A stretch of DNA of 64,000 bases, from NCBI RefSeq assembly GCF_907163085.1, contig NZ_CAJQTX010000005.1, positions 248,001-312,000 of the forward strand. Reading direction: 5' to 3'. Made by a program: the position numbers and the translations under genes. Below are positions 7,891 through 14,952 of this stretch, one piece after another (positions within the stretch are counted from its first letter, which is position 1; each line of letters begins with the position of its first letter). The notes beneath the pieces are model-generated. The model was not told where the DNA came from. It saw only the letters and a list, made by a program, of their open reading frames with translations, and searched no databases. The stretch comes from Candidatus Accumulibacter sp. ACC003. GTDB lineage: Bacteria > Pseudomonadota > Gammaproteobacteria > Burkholderiales > Rhodocyclaceae.

Positions 7891-9031
7891 GGCGAGCTCT
7901 CGGAGCGCTGACTTGGCGGCCTGTTACAATGCTCGACCTCTGCAGGGGCAGCCGCAGACCTTTGGCCAGGCGCCTGCGCTCCTCTGACCGCAGTGTGCCG
8001 CGCGTTCGTCCCCGGATCCCAGAACAGGGCTTGCGCGCAGCCGGCGGGGCCACTGACGACGGCCTCGTGGTCCATCCGCCCCTTTTCTCGGAGAACAACC
8101 ATGAACAACTTTGCCGTCGCCGGTATTCAGATGAACGTTTCGGCCGTCGAGTCGAACGTCGCAGCCATGAAGCTCAAGCTCGACATCACCATGAACCTCT
8201 ATCCGTGGGTGCAGATGGTGGTGTTCAGCGAGTTGTGTGCCTACGGCCCGCTGACCTACACCGCCCAGGAGTTTCCCTGCGCTTTCGAAGCGGAAATGCA
8301 GGAGATGGCGCACAAGTACGGCATCTGGCTGTTGCCGGGGTCGATCTTTGAAAAGGTCGGCGACAAGATCTACAACACCGCCTCGGTGATCAACCCGCAA
8401 GGCGAGGTCGTCGCCCGCTATCGCAAGATGTTCCCCTTCTATCCCTACGAAGAAGGCGTGACGCCGGGCCTCGAGTACTGCGTCTTCGACGTCCCCGATG
8501 TCGGCCGCTTTGGCGTCTCGATCTGCTACGACATGTGGTTTCCAGAAACCATTCGGACGCTGGCCGTGATGGGCGCCGAGGTGATTCTTCACCCGACTCT
8601 CACCGGCACCATCGACCGCGACAACGAACTGGCGATCGCGCGCGCCATGGCGACGATCAACCAGTGCTTCCTGTTCGACGTCAACGGCCTGGACAGCGGC
8701 GGCAGCGGTCGCTCGATCATCTGCGGTCCCGATGGTCGCGTCCTCTACCAGGCGCAGAACAACGAGGAGATCATCCCGATCGAGCTCGACGTGCAACGCG
8801 TTCGCCGTAGCCGCGAACTCGGTATGCTGCGCCTCGGGCAGCCGCTCAAGAGCTTCCGCGACCACCTCGGTGATTTCAGCATCTACTGGCCGGACACCAG
8901 GCACCCCTATCTCGATTCGCTCGGCCCGCTGATCAAGCCGGGCCGCATGGACCGTATCGCCGAGCTCAAGAAGATCGAGAGCGCCCTGCACCATCGGCAT
9001 GACGACGGTCACTCCTGACACAGCAACGTCG
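7891..9031 (+). repeat. Direct repeat, copy 2: nitrilase gene plus leader
   Basis: Second copy of the segment at 4515-5648, in the same orientation and about 3.38 kb downstream. The leader reproduces the extended -10-like TGTTACAAT (7922-7930) and the sequence before the start codon. The unique bases 7785-7890 separating it from the acyltransferase contain no gene that I can support. Confidence 0.92.
8101..9018 (+). CDS. Nitrilase/carbon-nitrogen hydrolase family protein, copy 2
   Basis: A 305-residue near-identical paralogue of the gene at 4718, with the same triad Glu44, Lys109 and Cys142. Differences are mostly silent (for example acaatc/acgatc in the RAMATINQ region) except for the last three residues. 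Retention of an intact frame in both copies means either a very recent duplication, gene conversion, or benefit from dosage. The substrate is unknown. It precedes djlA but the 162-bp gap argues for separate transcription. Confidence 0.88.
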   Translation: MNNFAVAGIQMNVSAVESNVAAMKLKLDITMNLYPWVQMVVFSELCAYGPLTYTAQEFPCAFEAEMQEMAHKYGIWLLPGSIFEKVGDKIYNTASVINPQGEVVARYRKMFPFYPYEEGVTPGLEYCVFDVPDVGRFGVSICYDMWFPETIRTLAVMGAEVILHPTLTGTIDRDNELAIARAMATINQCFLFDVNGLDSGGSGRSIICGPDGRVLYQAQNNEEIIPIELDVQRVRRSRELGMLRLGQPLKSFRDHLGDFSIYWPDTRHPYLDSLGPLIKPGRMDRIAELKKIESALHHRHDDGHS

Positions 9032-9180
9032 GTGACGGACGCCATGAGGACGTTCCTGGCGGCAAAATTCCTGCCATACCACCTGGCCTGGGGTGCCGGA
9101 CGTGACCCCACCGCCTCGTGCTCAAAGGGTCCAGGCCGTGTCGCAGGCCTGACCGTCCAGCACTTTCACGCTTTCCTTGA

Positions 9181-9972
9181 ATGCTATCGGGGGTCGCTTT
9201 GTTCAAGCTCATAGGGTTTGTTGCGGGGTTCTACTTTTTCGGGTTCTTCGGTGCGCTCCTCGGTCTTTTTCTGGGCTCAATCATTGATCGCACGCGCGCG
9301 TATGGTGCTGGCGGTATAAACCCCTTGCAGAATGCGCTCCGGCAAAGCGTTTTCCTCGAGACGATGTTCATCTCGATGGGCAAACTGGCCAAGGCCGATG
9401 GCCAGGTCTCGCCAGACGAGATCGCGCATGCCGAGCTGTTGATGGACAAGCTGGGCATGACCGCGGGGCATCGCGTTCAGGCGATAGCCTTGTTCAAACA
9501 GGGCGCCGACCCGGCGTTCGCCATTGAGTCGACCTACGCGAAATTCATGTCGGTTTGTGGCCGCACCCGGCATCTCAAGCACGTCCTGCTCGTCTATCTG
9601 ATCGCCATGGCGACCGCTGACGGAGGCATTCATCCGGCGGAAGAAGCGCTGCTTGCCGACATCGCCCGCCGTATTGGCTTTGATCAGGCGACGTTCAGGC
9701 AATTGATCGAGATGGTCCTGAATCAAGCGCATTTCGCGCCCGGGCAGCCCAGCACAGAAGGGGCTTTGGATGACGCCTATAAAGCCCTGGGGGTGACAAA
9801 GGACAATACGGACCAGGAAATCAAGCGCGCCTATCGCAAACTGATCAGCCAGTACCATCCCGACAAGTTGATCGGCCAAGGCCTGCCGGAAGACATGATC
9901 GCCTTGGCCAGCGAAAAGGCCAAGGAGATCCAGCTTGCGCACGATCTGATCGAAAAGCACCGGAATATCTGA
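9181..9972 (+). CDS. djlA: DjlA-type membrane-anchored DnaJ co-chaperone
   Basis: 263 residues. A hydrophobic N-terminal segment (FKLIGFVAGFYFFGFFGALLGLFLG) anchors the protein, followed by a TerB-like helical domain (about 50-185, with MGKLAKADGQVSPDE and MATADGGIHPAEE repeats). The C-terminal J domain (about 198-263) has YKALGV and the diagnostic HPD in SQYHPDKLIG. DjlA proteins stimulate DnaK ATPase at the inner membrane. An 82-bp decayed copy of the second TerB repeat coding region lies at 11669-11750. The ATG at 9181 is the first in frame after upstream stops. Confidence 0.9.
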   Translation: MLSGVALFKLIGFVAGFYFFGFFGALLGLFLGSIIDRTRAYGAGGINPLQNALRQSVFLETMFISMGKLAKADGQVSPDEIAHAELLMDKLGMTAGHRVQAIALFKQGADPAFAIESTYAKFMSVCGRTRHLKHVLLVYLIAMATADGGIHPAEEALLADIARRIGFDQATFRQLIEMVLNQAHFAPGQPSTEGALDDAYKALGVTKDNTDQEIKRAYRKLISQYHPDKLIGQGLPEDMIALASEKAKEIQLAHDLIEKHRNI

Positions 9973-10070
9973 ATTGCCGACCACATCGAGACCGGCCACT
10001 TTTCCCCGGTGGGATCGACCACGTCGGCTGGCTCAAGCGATCGCTGGCAACACGCGCCGAAGAGGGCATT

Positions 10071-10112
10071 TGCCGGGCTCAGATCGTCCCCTTTGCCTTG
10101 GCCATCGAAACC
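10071..10112 (+). repeat. Dispersed intergenic repeat, copy C
   Basis: TGCCGGGCTC, then CCCTTTGCCTTGGCCATCG and AAACC. The same string with small changes occurs at 13130-13165 and, more decayed, at 12200-12226. All three lie in gaps around the PEP-CTERM genes and outside coding frames. No function is apparent. Confidence 0.55.
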
Positions 10113-10310
10113 TCGCGCCGGGCAAGAGCCAAGGCCGCATCAGCGCGGCCGTTCCGCACCATCGCCGCTCGAGCGGGCATGCGGGCACGACGGTAGCACC
10201 GCCTGACGCTGCTCGGGGAGACGGCGAGGCGTCGGAATTCTTTACACCTGGCGCTCTCTGTTTACCGACGAGAACGTGCGACTCTATACGGATCAATCGC
10301 TTGCGAACTT

Positions 10311-10326
10311 TGGCACGGCAATTGCT
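10311..10326 (+). promoter_or_regulatory. Sigma-54 (RpoN) -24/-12 promoter upstream of the PEP-CTERM protease
   Basis: TGGCACGGCAATTGCT matches the sigma-54 consensus TGGCACG-N4-TTGCW exactly, with GG and GC in the required spacing. It lies 38 bp before the ATG at 10365, predicting a leader of about 28 nt. In relatives, PEP-CTERM genes are known to be driven by RpoN with the PrsK/PrsR two-component system, which fits. No prsK/prsR gene is in this window. Confidence 0.85.
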
Positions 10327-10364
10327 TTTAAGCTGACACCCCCACATAAACTAGGATAATTGGC

Positions 10365-11123
10365 ATGAAACTACGGAAAATCATTGCTGCAGCATTCCTT
10401 ACGGCAGGCGCGCTGGCCGCCGTGCCGGCGTCCGCGTACGTTCTCGGGCCAACGACTCCCGGCAAATGGGGTCCGCCCGTATTCGGCACCGGTGCCACGA
10501 TAAGCTACAGCTTCATGCCCACCGGCACCAGTTGCGCACAGGAATTCGCTGGCTGCACGATTAAAGCCCTGGCAGACTTCATGCCTGCGGGTTACCTGGG
10601 GGCGATCAATGCGGCGCTGGCCGCATGGTCGTCGGTCGCCAACCTCACCTTCAACCAGGTCGTTGATGACGGCCTGCCGTTCAACCAAGGGACGTCGGGC
10701 GAATTGCGCTTCGGTGGCCACCCCTTCGACGGCCAGTTCAACGTCCTGGCGCACGGCTTTTACCCGCCGCTCAATGGCACCACCGCAGCGGGCGACATGC
10801 ATTACGACACCGATGACACCTGGAAAGTCGGTTTCGGCGGCAATCTCAACGCCTTCGACATCTTCCAGGTCACCGCGCACGAAATCGGCCACGCCCTTGG
10901 CCTCGATCACACCGCCGTCCCGAACTCGCTGATGAATCCGATCTATACGGAAGCGTTCGCCGGTCCGCAGGCCGATGACATCGCCGGCATGCAGTTCATT
11001 TATGGCCCGGCGCAGGTTCAGGGCGTTCCCGAACCCGGAACGACAGCATTGCTGGGTCTGGCGTTTGCGGCGCTGGGTGCGCTCGGCCGTCGGCGCCGCG
11101 CGGCAGCGCTAGCGGTCGCCTGA
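10365..11123 (+). CDS. PEP-CTERM-anchored matrixin-like zinc metalloprotease
   Basis: 252 residues. A signal peptide (MKLRKIIAAAFLTAGALAAV, cleavage near PASA-Y) leads into a metzincin-like domain. The zinc site HEIGHALGLDH spans 172-182, with a downstream Met-turn candidate NSLMNP and the typical DDIAGMQFIYG ending of matrixins. The C-terminus is a PEP-CTERM sorting signal: VPEPGTTALLGLAFAALGALG followed by RRRR. The family is exported and processed by an exosortase (XrtA type), usually with an exopolysaccharide system. It probably cuts extracellular or biofilm-matrix proteins; that is inference. A sigma-54 promoter lies just upstream. Confidence 0.92.
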   Translation: MKLRKIIAAAFLTAGALAAVPASAYVLGPTTPGKWGPPVFGTGATISYSFMPTGTSCAQEFAGCTIKALADFMPAGYLGAINAALAAWSSVANLTFNQVVDDGLPFNQGTSGELRFGGHPFDGQFNVLAHGFYPPLNGTTAAGDMHYDTDDTWKVGFGGNLNAFDIFQVTAHEIGHALGLDHTAVPNSLMNPIYTEAFAGPQADDIAGMQFIYGPAQVQGVPEPGTTALLGLAFAALGALGRRRRAAALAVA

Positions 11124-11162
11124 AAGCCTTCCCCGGAGGCCGGCGTCTCCGGGGGAATCGGC

Positions 11163-11627
11163 ATGGCGCATCGCCTCGCTGCGATCCCGAAGCACGCGTT
11201 GGCATGCGCCCGCCAGATCCTCTGCTGCTTGCTGCTCTTGGTTTGCCTTGACGCCGCCGCGATGTGGGCGCGCATGTCGGAGTCCGAGTTGCTTGAGCGC
11301 TCGGATCTGGTGGTCAGCGGTACCTTGATCGGCCAGAGTGCGGTACGTACCGCCAGCGAAAACATGGTTCTGGCAGTGATCAAGATAGACACCGTGTACA
11401 AAGGAGCGGCCGGCCAGTCGGTCGCTCTTCTGGTGTTGCCGGCGACCGACCGATCGATCTCCAGCTCCGACCTTCAGTACCGCGTTGGGCAGTCCGGGCT
11501 GTGGTTCCTGCGCCAGCGCAACGCCGATGAGCGTGGCCTTTTCCTCGCCGACCACCCGCAGCGATTCACGCCGGCCGCAAAAGCGACGGCGCAGATCGAT
11601 GCCCTCGAGAAGATGCTGGCCAGGTAA
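11163..11627 (+). CDS. Small exported protein of unknown function
   Basis: 154 residues with a long N-region and a hydrophobic signal-peptide-like core (ILCCLLLLVCLDAAAMWA), then a mature domain with ESELLERSDLVVSGTLIG, a VLAVIKIDTVYKG strand and GLWFLRQRN. Several bacterial exported proteins share this SDLVV.GTV...V...VYKG pattern, possibly a small OB- or beta-sandwich fold. I do not recognise a named family. It begins 40 bp after the protease stop in the same direction, so it may belong to that sigma-54 transcript. The real start could be a later codon closer to the hydrophobic core. Confidence 0.6.
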   Translation: MAHRLAAIPKHALACARQILCCLLLLVCLDAAAMWARMSESELLERSDLVVSGTLIGQSAVRTASENMVLAVIKIDTVYKGAAGQSVALLVLPATDRSISSSDLQYRVGQSGLWFLRQRNADERGLFLADHPQRFTPAAKATAQIDALEKMLAR

Positions 11628-11668
11628 GCCCTTGCGACAGCACGCGGCGCAGCCAGCACCGTTCGGCA

Positions 11669-11750
11669 GCTGACGGGAATATTCAGCCGGCGGAAGACGG
11701 GCTGCTTGCCGACATCGCCCGCCGTCCTGGCTTTGACCAGACCACGTTCA
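11669..11750 (+). pseudogene. Decayed fragment of djlA
   Basis: GCTGACGGgAaTATTCAgCC through GGCGGAAGA..GCTGCTTGCCG, ACATCGCCCGCCGT, TGGCTTTGA and ACGTTCA match djlA bases 9616-9696 with roughly ten differences and one small indel. It corresponds to the coding region of the second TerB-like repeat. No frame continues past it, so it is a relic of a partial duplication. Confidence 0.8.
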
Positions 11751-12199
11751 CGTCGGCTGGGCCCATAAATCGCTTGCCACATGCGGCAAGCCGAGCAGAC
11801 GACAGGCTTGCGCAGGGCAAAAGCCCAGACTGACTTTATCTGCATCCCTGCCATCCGCATCCAGACCCCACCTGCAGCACGCTTTGACCGCGTCGGCGCT
11901 TTGCCGTGGAGCTTCGCCGCTAGCACCCGCGGCAGATGAATCCCTACGGCCCCGCGGCACCCTGGCGAACGCCGCCATCCGAGCGGCACCAAAGCTTTCC
12001 CGCCACCTTGCCGCCGGGGCTCGATCGACCGCTGCCCGCATGCGACTCGGCCTTCGTTGCTAACTCGAAAAGCCTGCACGACGACTTCTGGATTTATGTC
12101 GGACGTAGCAGCAAGTGTGCGCTAGTTCCTGGAAGGGCCGGCGCTTCCCAGAGATACTTGTTGCCAAGGTCACAGGCGTTTCGCTGCCCCACACGGTCA

Positions 12200-12265
12200 C
12201 CGGGGTCTCGTCTTCGCCATCGAAACCACGTGCCAGGAAACAGTAAAGACCTGACCCCAGCTGCG
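12200..12265 (+). repeat. Dispersed intergenic repeat, copy A
   Basis: The CCATCGAAACC core is followed by GCCAGGAAACAGTAAAGACC and TGACCCCAGCTGCG. Copy B (13130-13207) has CCTCGAAACC, then CCAGGGCAAAGGTTAAAGTC and TGACCCCGCTGGCG. The shared TAAAG(ac)CTGACCCC block resembles flanks often seen next to REP-type elements in betaproteobacteria; no transposase is nearby. Confidence 0.5.
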
Positions 12266-12294
12266 TACGAATTAACCTTCCCCAGGAGTCTCAC

Positions 12295-12963
12295 ATTAAA
12301 AAGAAACTAATTTCCCAAGCCCTTCTGGCTTCCGCCGCGTTGCTGAGTTTTGCCGCATTTGGCGCACCCACGGTCCACACCTCCGATTTCATCAACAACG
12401 CCAGTCGAACCAACTTCGTCGATTTCGAACCGATCGGATCGGGATCTGGTTTCGCTGGTACGTTCTCTCAGGACGGTATCAAGGTCAATCAGGTGAATGG
12501 CCAACTCAATGACATCTGGTCATCTTGCGAGGGGGCCTGCTGGTATTCCAACAGCACTCTTAGCTGGTATCCCAACGGCGGCGACCACGGTTGGACCGAG
12601 CTCAGCAAAACCGATGCATCTGACTTTAGCGACATTGGGCTCGATATCGGAAGCATAAAATTTGGCTATTCTACTCTCCAGTACGAGTTGCTGGACAACG
12701 GCGTGAGCCTCTTGTTGGGGTTTTTCACCTTCCCCTCCGGGGCTGACGGTTATATCGGGTTCTCGGGCGGGGGATTTGATACGGTTCGGCTGCGTGCCAA
12801 CAGCGGCTCCTTCGGAGCCTTCGGCGACAACGCCAGCCAAGCACTGGCAATCGACAACATCGAACTCGCCGGAGGCAGCAGCGTTCCCGAACCCACCTCC
12901 CTGGCGCTGCTCGGCCTGGGTCTTCTGGCCGGCCTGGGCGTGATCGGCCGTCGCAAGTCCTGA
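12295..12963 (+). CDS. PEP-CTERM sorting-domain protein, apparent ATT start
   Basis: 222 residues when read from ATT at 12295. That start gives a textbook signal peptide (KKKLISQALLASAALLSFAAFGAP) and sits 6 nt after AGGAG (12284-12288). No ATG, GTG or TTG upstream is in frame, and the first standard start, TTG at 12340, would remove most of the signal peptide. The mature part has a VDFEPIGSGSGF segment and AIDNIELAGG, a pattern common in PEP-CTERM carbohydrate-binding-like beta-sandwich proteins. The C-terminus is a sorting signal, SSVPEPTSLALLGLGLLAGL then GVIGRRKS. ATT initiation is rare but known (infC); a point mutation or base error from ATG is the alternative. Confidence 0.8.
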   Translation: MKKKLISQALLASAALLSFAAFGAPTVHTSDFINNASRTNFVDFEPIGSGSGFAGTFSQDGIKVNQVNGQLNDIWSSCEGACWYSNSTLSWYPNGGDHGWTELSKTDASDFSDIGLDIGSIKFGYSTLQYELLDNGVSLLLGFFTFPSGADGYIGFSGGGFDTVRLRANSGSFGAFGDNASQALAIDNIELAGGSSVPEPTSLALLGLGLLAGLGVIGRRKS

Positions 12964-12982
12964 GCGTCTTTTCGGCACCACA

Positions 12983-13010
12983 ACAAACGGCGACTTCGGT
13001 CGCCGTTTGT
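12983..13010 (+). terminator. Perfect 12-bp hairpin with TTCG loop after the PEP-CTERM gene
   Basis: ACAAACGGCGAC (12983-12994), TTCG, and GTCGCCGTTTGT (12999-13010) form a perfect stem closed by the very stable C(UUCG)G tetraloop, 20 bp after the stop codon. There is no T-run behind it, so it may act as an imperfect terminator or as an mRNA 3'-end stabiliser. Confidence 0.7.
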
Positions 13011-13129
13011 GTAAAGGCAGGCCCCTGATCGCTGTAGCGAGTTCTCGCGGTAGCTGGTGATCACCGTCAGCCACCACCGATGCACCCACAGACCAACAGC
13101 CACTGCGGCCTGATGCAACTACGTGGAAC

Positions 13130-13207
13130 GCCGGGCTCTTGCCTTTTGCCGTGGCCCTCGAAACCCGTCCAGGGCAAAGGTTAAAGTCTGACCCCGCTGG
13201 CGTGCGC
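13130..13207 (+). repeat. Dispersed intergenic repeat, copy B
   Basis: GCCGGGCTCTTGCCTTTTGC then CGTGGCCCTCGAAACC corresponds to copy C (10071-10112). The following TTAAAGTCTGACCCC block corresponds to copy A (12200-12265). This copy therefore carries both halves of the element and is the most complete of the three. Confidence 0.55.
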
Positions 13208-13233
13208 AAAGTCCGTTCAAAGCACGATCCGCT

Positions 13234-13614
13234 CTATGCCGATCTCCCACGTCGCGAGGCGTGCCGGTAAAGCAGCCAGCCATACAGCGCAAGATTGACG
13301 ACCACCACCAGCGCCGCCAGCGCCCACTGGATGCCGCGCGTCAGGCCGGCCGGGTAGATGATCGGTAGCAGGTAGTGCTCGATGAAGCTGCCGCCGTAGC
13401 CAGCGTCGCCGGCCGCGTATCGCAGCCGGTTTTCCAAGGGCGTCAGCGGACAGATCCAGCCGTTCGCTTCGATCAGCACGCCCCAGCACGCTGCCGGCAG
13501 ATGAGCCAGCGCCAGCGCTGGCCAGCGCAGCACAGCGAAGCCGCCGAAAATGACGAAGACGATGAACAGCAGATGCAGCACGACGACGGCGTCGGCCAGC
13601 AGGCGGTCGCTCAT
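13234..13614 (-). CDS. DUF2784 family small membrane protein
   Basis: 126 residues with four predicted membrane segments. It shows the family pattern: an ADAVVVLHLLFIVFVIFGG first helix, then ALAHLPAACWGVLIEANGWICPLTPLEN, and YGGSFIEHYLLPIIYP. The CPLTPLEN and FIEHYL blocks are highly conserved in DUF2784. Function is unknown. It is the last gene of a minus-strand series with TfoX-C, Hsp15 and RegA/RegB, 22 bp after the preceding stop. Confidence 0.88.
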   Translation of the reverse strand: MSDRLLADAVVVLHLLFIVFVIFGGFAVLRWPALALAHLPAACWGVLIEANGWICPLTPLENRLRYAAGDAGYGGSFIEHYLLPIIYPAGLTRGIQWALAALVVVVNLALYGWLLYRHASRRGRSA

Positions 13615-13635
13615 GCCGACGCGGCGCTCCGCCGT

Positions 13636-13938
13636 TCAGCCATGGCGACGCTGCGCGTCGTCGAGCGCCAGCAGTAGACGACAGCGATCGTCGCGGGCGA
13701 CGTCCTGCCAGCGGCGACCGCTCAGCACGCCCTCGAGGGCCCACAAGAGATTCAGGCTGGCGCCAGCGCTGACACGTTTGACGCGAAGATACGCCGCGAC
13801 GGCGCCGATGGCGCGTAGCTCGTCGAGCGACGCAATGCCGGCGAGCGCCAGCATCGCGCTCGACTTTGGGCCGAGATTGGCCAGTTCGCTGATGCTCCTG
13901 GTCGCCTTGATCGCCATCACCTCCGGAGCCGTCGGCAC
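13636..13938 (-). CDS. TfoX C-terminal-domain protein
   Basis: About 100 residues matching only the C-terminal half of TfoX/Sxy: ELANLGPKSSAMLALAGIASLDELRAIG followed by VAAYLRVKR and NLLWALEGVLSGR. This is a helix-hairpin-helix-like module found alone in many proteobacteria. Full TfoX regulates competence, but the N-terminal domain is missing here, so a competence role should not be assumed. The start is uncertain: the GTG at 13938 gives the longest frame, while ATG 13917 lies immediately after GGAGGTG. It begins 7 bp after the Hsp15 stop. Confidence 0.8.
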   Translation of the reverse strand: MPTAPEVMAIKATRSISELANLGPKSSAMLALAGIASLDELRAIGAVAAYLRVKRVSAGASLNLLWALEGVLSGRRWQDVARDDRCRLLLALDDAQRRHG

Positions 13939-13944
13939 GCCGCT

Positions 13945-14355
13945 TCAGAAAACGTCGTTGAAACCCTTGATCAGCCGCCGCGCCTTCTTGGTCGGCCGAC
14001 CACGCAGCTCGCTGCCGGGTACCGGTGCCAGGCGCCTGGCCTCTTGCTGTGCGGTGCGTCGCTGGCGACTCTCGGCGCTCTCCGCGTAGAGTTGCTGCGC
14101 TTCGACCGCCGGGCGGCGCTGCTCGTTGAGGCCGCAGACGACGATGCTCCAGACGGCGTCGCCGACGGCGATCTCCAGGCTGTCGCCCGGACGCAGGTCG
14201 CGAGCGGCCTTGACGGTGTGGCCGGCGAGCTTGACGTGACCCGCGGCGACGGACTGCGCGGCCAGCGAGCGCGTCTTGTAGAAGCGCGCGCTCCACAGCC
14301 ACTTGTCGATGCGCATGCTGAGCAGCGCCGCTTGCCCGTTCCCTGGTGCTTTCAT
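13945..14355 (-). CDS. hslR: Heat-shock protein 15 (S4 RNA-binding domain)
   Basis: 136 residues. The S4 domain (about 14-75) starts MRIDKWLWSARFYKTRSLA and includes VAAGHVKLAGHTVKAARDLRPGD. The tail is basic, ending in RGRPTKKARRLIKGF. Hsp15 binds stalled 50S subunits that carry nascent chains and helps recycle them. I start at ATG 14355; M at 14316 is the alternative and would begin directly at the S4 domain. Frames further upstream overlap the response regulator gene and are not supported. Confidence 0.88.
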   Translation of the reverse strand: MKAPGNGQAALLSMRIDKWLWSARFYKTRSLAAQSVAAGHVKLAGHTVKAARDLRPGDSLEIAVGDAVWSIVVCGLNEQRRPAVEAQQLYAESAESRQRRTAQQEARRLAPVPGSELRGRPTKKARRLIKGFNDVF

Positions 14356-14372
14356 TTCCACGCTAACGTCCT

Positions 14373-14948
14373 TCAGGCCCGCGCCGGATGTTTGCCGAGC
14401 TTGCGCTGCAGCGTGCGCCGGTGCATTTTCAGCGCGCGCGCGGTCGCCGAAATATTGCCCTGATGCTCGTTCAGCACGCGCTGGATGTGTTCCCACTCGA
14501 GGCGGTCGATCGACAGCGGCGAGCCGCTGACCGGCGTCGCCGAGTCGCCCTCGCTGCTCTTGTTGAGCGCGGCGACGACCTGGTCGGCGTCGCAGGGTTT
14601 GGCCAGGTAGTGAATCGCGCCAAGCTTGATCGCCTCGATCGCGGTGGCGATGCTGGCGTAGCCGGTGAGCATGACGACGCGCGTATTGGGGTCGAGCTCG
14701 AGCAACTTCTCGATCAGCACCAATCCGGATTCGCCAGGCATTTTGAGGTCGACGACGGCGTACTCGGGAGGCTGCTCCTGCGCCCTGACGATGGCCTCGT
14801 CAACGCTGGCGGCAACGCTCACCGCGTAGCCGCGGCGATCGAGGGCGCGCGCCAGAACGCGGCGAAAAACGTCGTCGTCGTCGACCAGCAGCAGTGTCGA
14901 GCGATCGTCGTCAGGCCGCTGCGGGCGTGGCTCGGGATGGTTGGTCAT
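14373..14948 (-). CDS. regA: RegA/PrrA/ActR-family redox response regulator
   Basis: 191 residues. The receiver domain (about 17-130) has the acidic DDDD pocket, phosphoacceptor Asp67 in YAVVDLKMPGESG, the MLTGYASI switch threonine and the AKPCDADQV lysine. The C-terminus has a Fis-type helix-turn-helix: EWEHIQRVLNEHQGNISATA, then RALKMHRRTLQRKLGKH. This short receiver-plus-Fis design is that of RegA/PrrA/RoxR, global regulators of respiration, carbon and nitrogen use under changing oxygen. The cognate kinase gene lies 4 bp upstream, so they form an operon. Confidence 0.92.
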   Translation of the reverse strand: MTNHPEPRPQRPDDDRSTLLLVDDDDVFRRVLARALDRRGYAVSVAASVDEAIVRAQEQPPEYAVVDLKMPGESGLVLIEKLLELDPNTRVVMLTGYASIATAIEAIKLGAIHYLAKPCDADQVVAALNKSSEGDSATPVSGSPLSIDRLEWEHIQRVLNEHQGNISATARALKMHRRTLQRKLGKHPARA

Positions 14949-14952
14949 AGGT

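Larger units (their letters stand above)
11628..12294. other. 667-bp non-coding stretch with decayed sequence
   Basis: No coding frame here looks genuine on either strand. The stretch holds a djlA fragment (11669-11750), then about 30 bp resembling the gap after djlA (CACGTCGGCTGG here, compared with 10019 onward). Further on is intergenic repeat copy A (12200-12265), ending in the ribosome binding site of the next gene. It looks like accumulated repeat and duplication debris. Confidence 0.6.

Noticed and set aside
6144-8108. Long minus-strand open frame (654 codons) over the acyltransferase gene
   Set aside because: It is antisense to a gene with clear acyltransferase motifs; its translation is low-complexity and shows no family pattern. 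High GC commonly keeps antisense frames open.
12130-12145. Possible sigma-54 promoter for the second PEP-CTERM gene (TGGAAGG then GCGCT)
   Set aside because: GG and GC have the right spacing but only about 8 of 12 consensus bases match, it lies in a near-palindrome, and it is about 150 bp from the start.
13636-13938. Assigning the TfoX-C protein as a competence regulator
   Set aside because: Only the C-terminal domain of TfoX is present; isolated domains have no demonstrated competence role.
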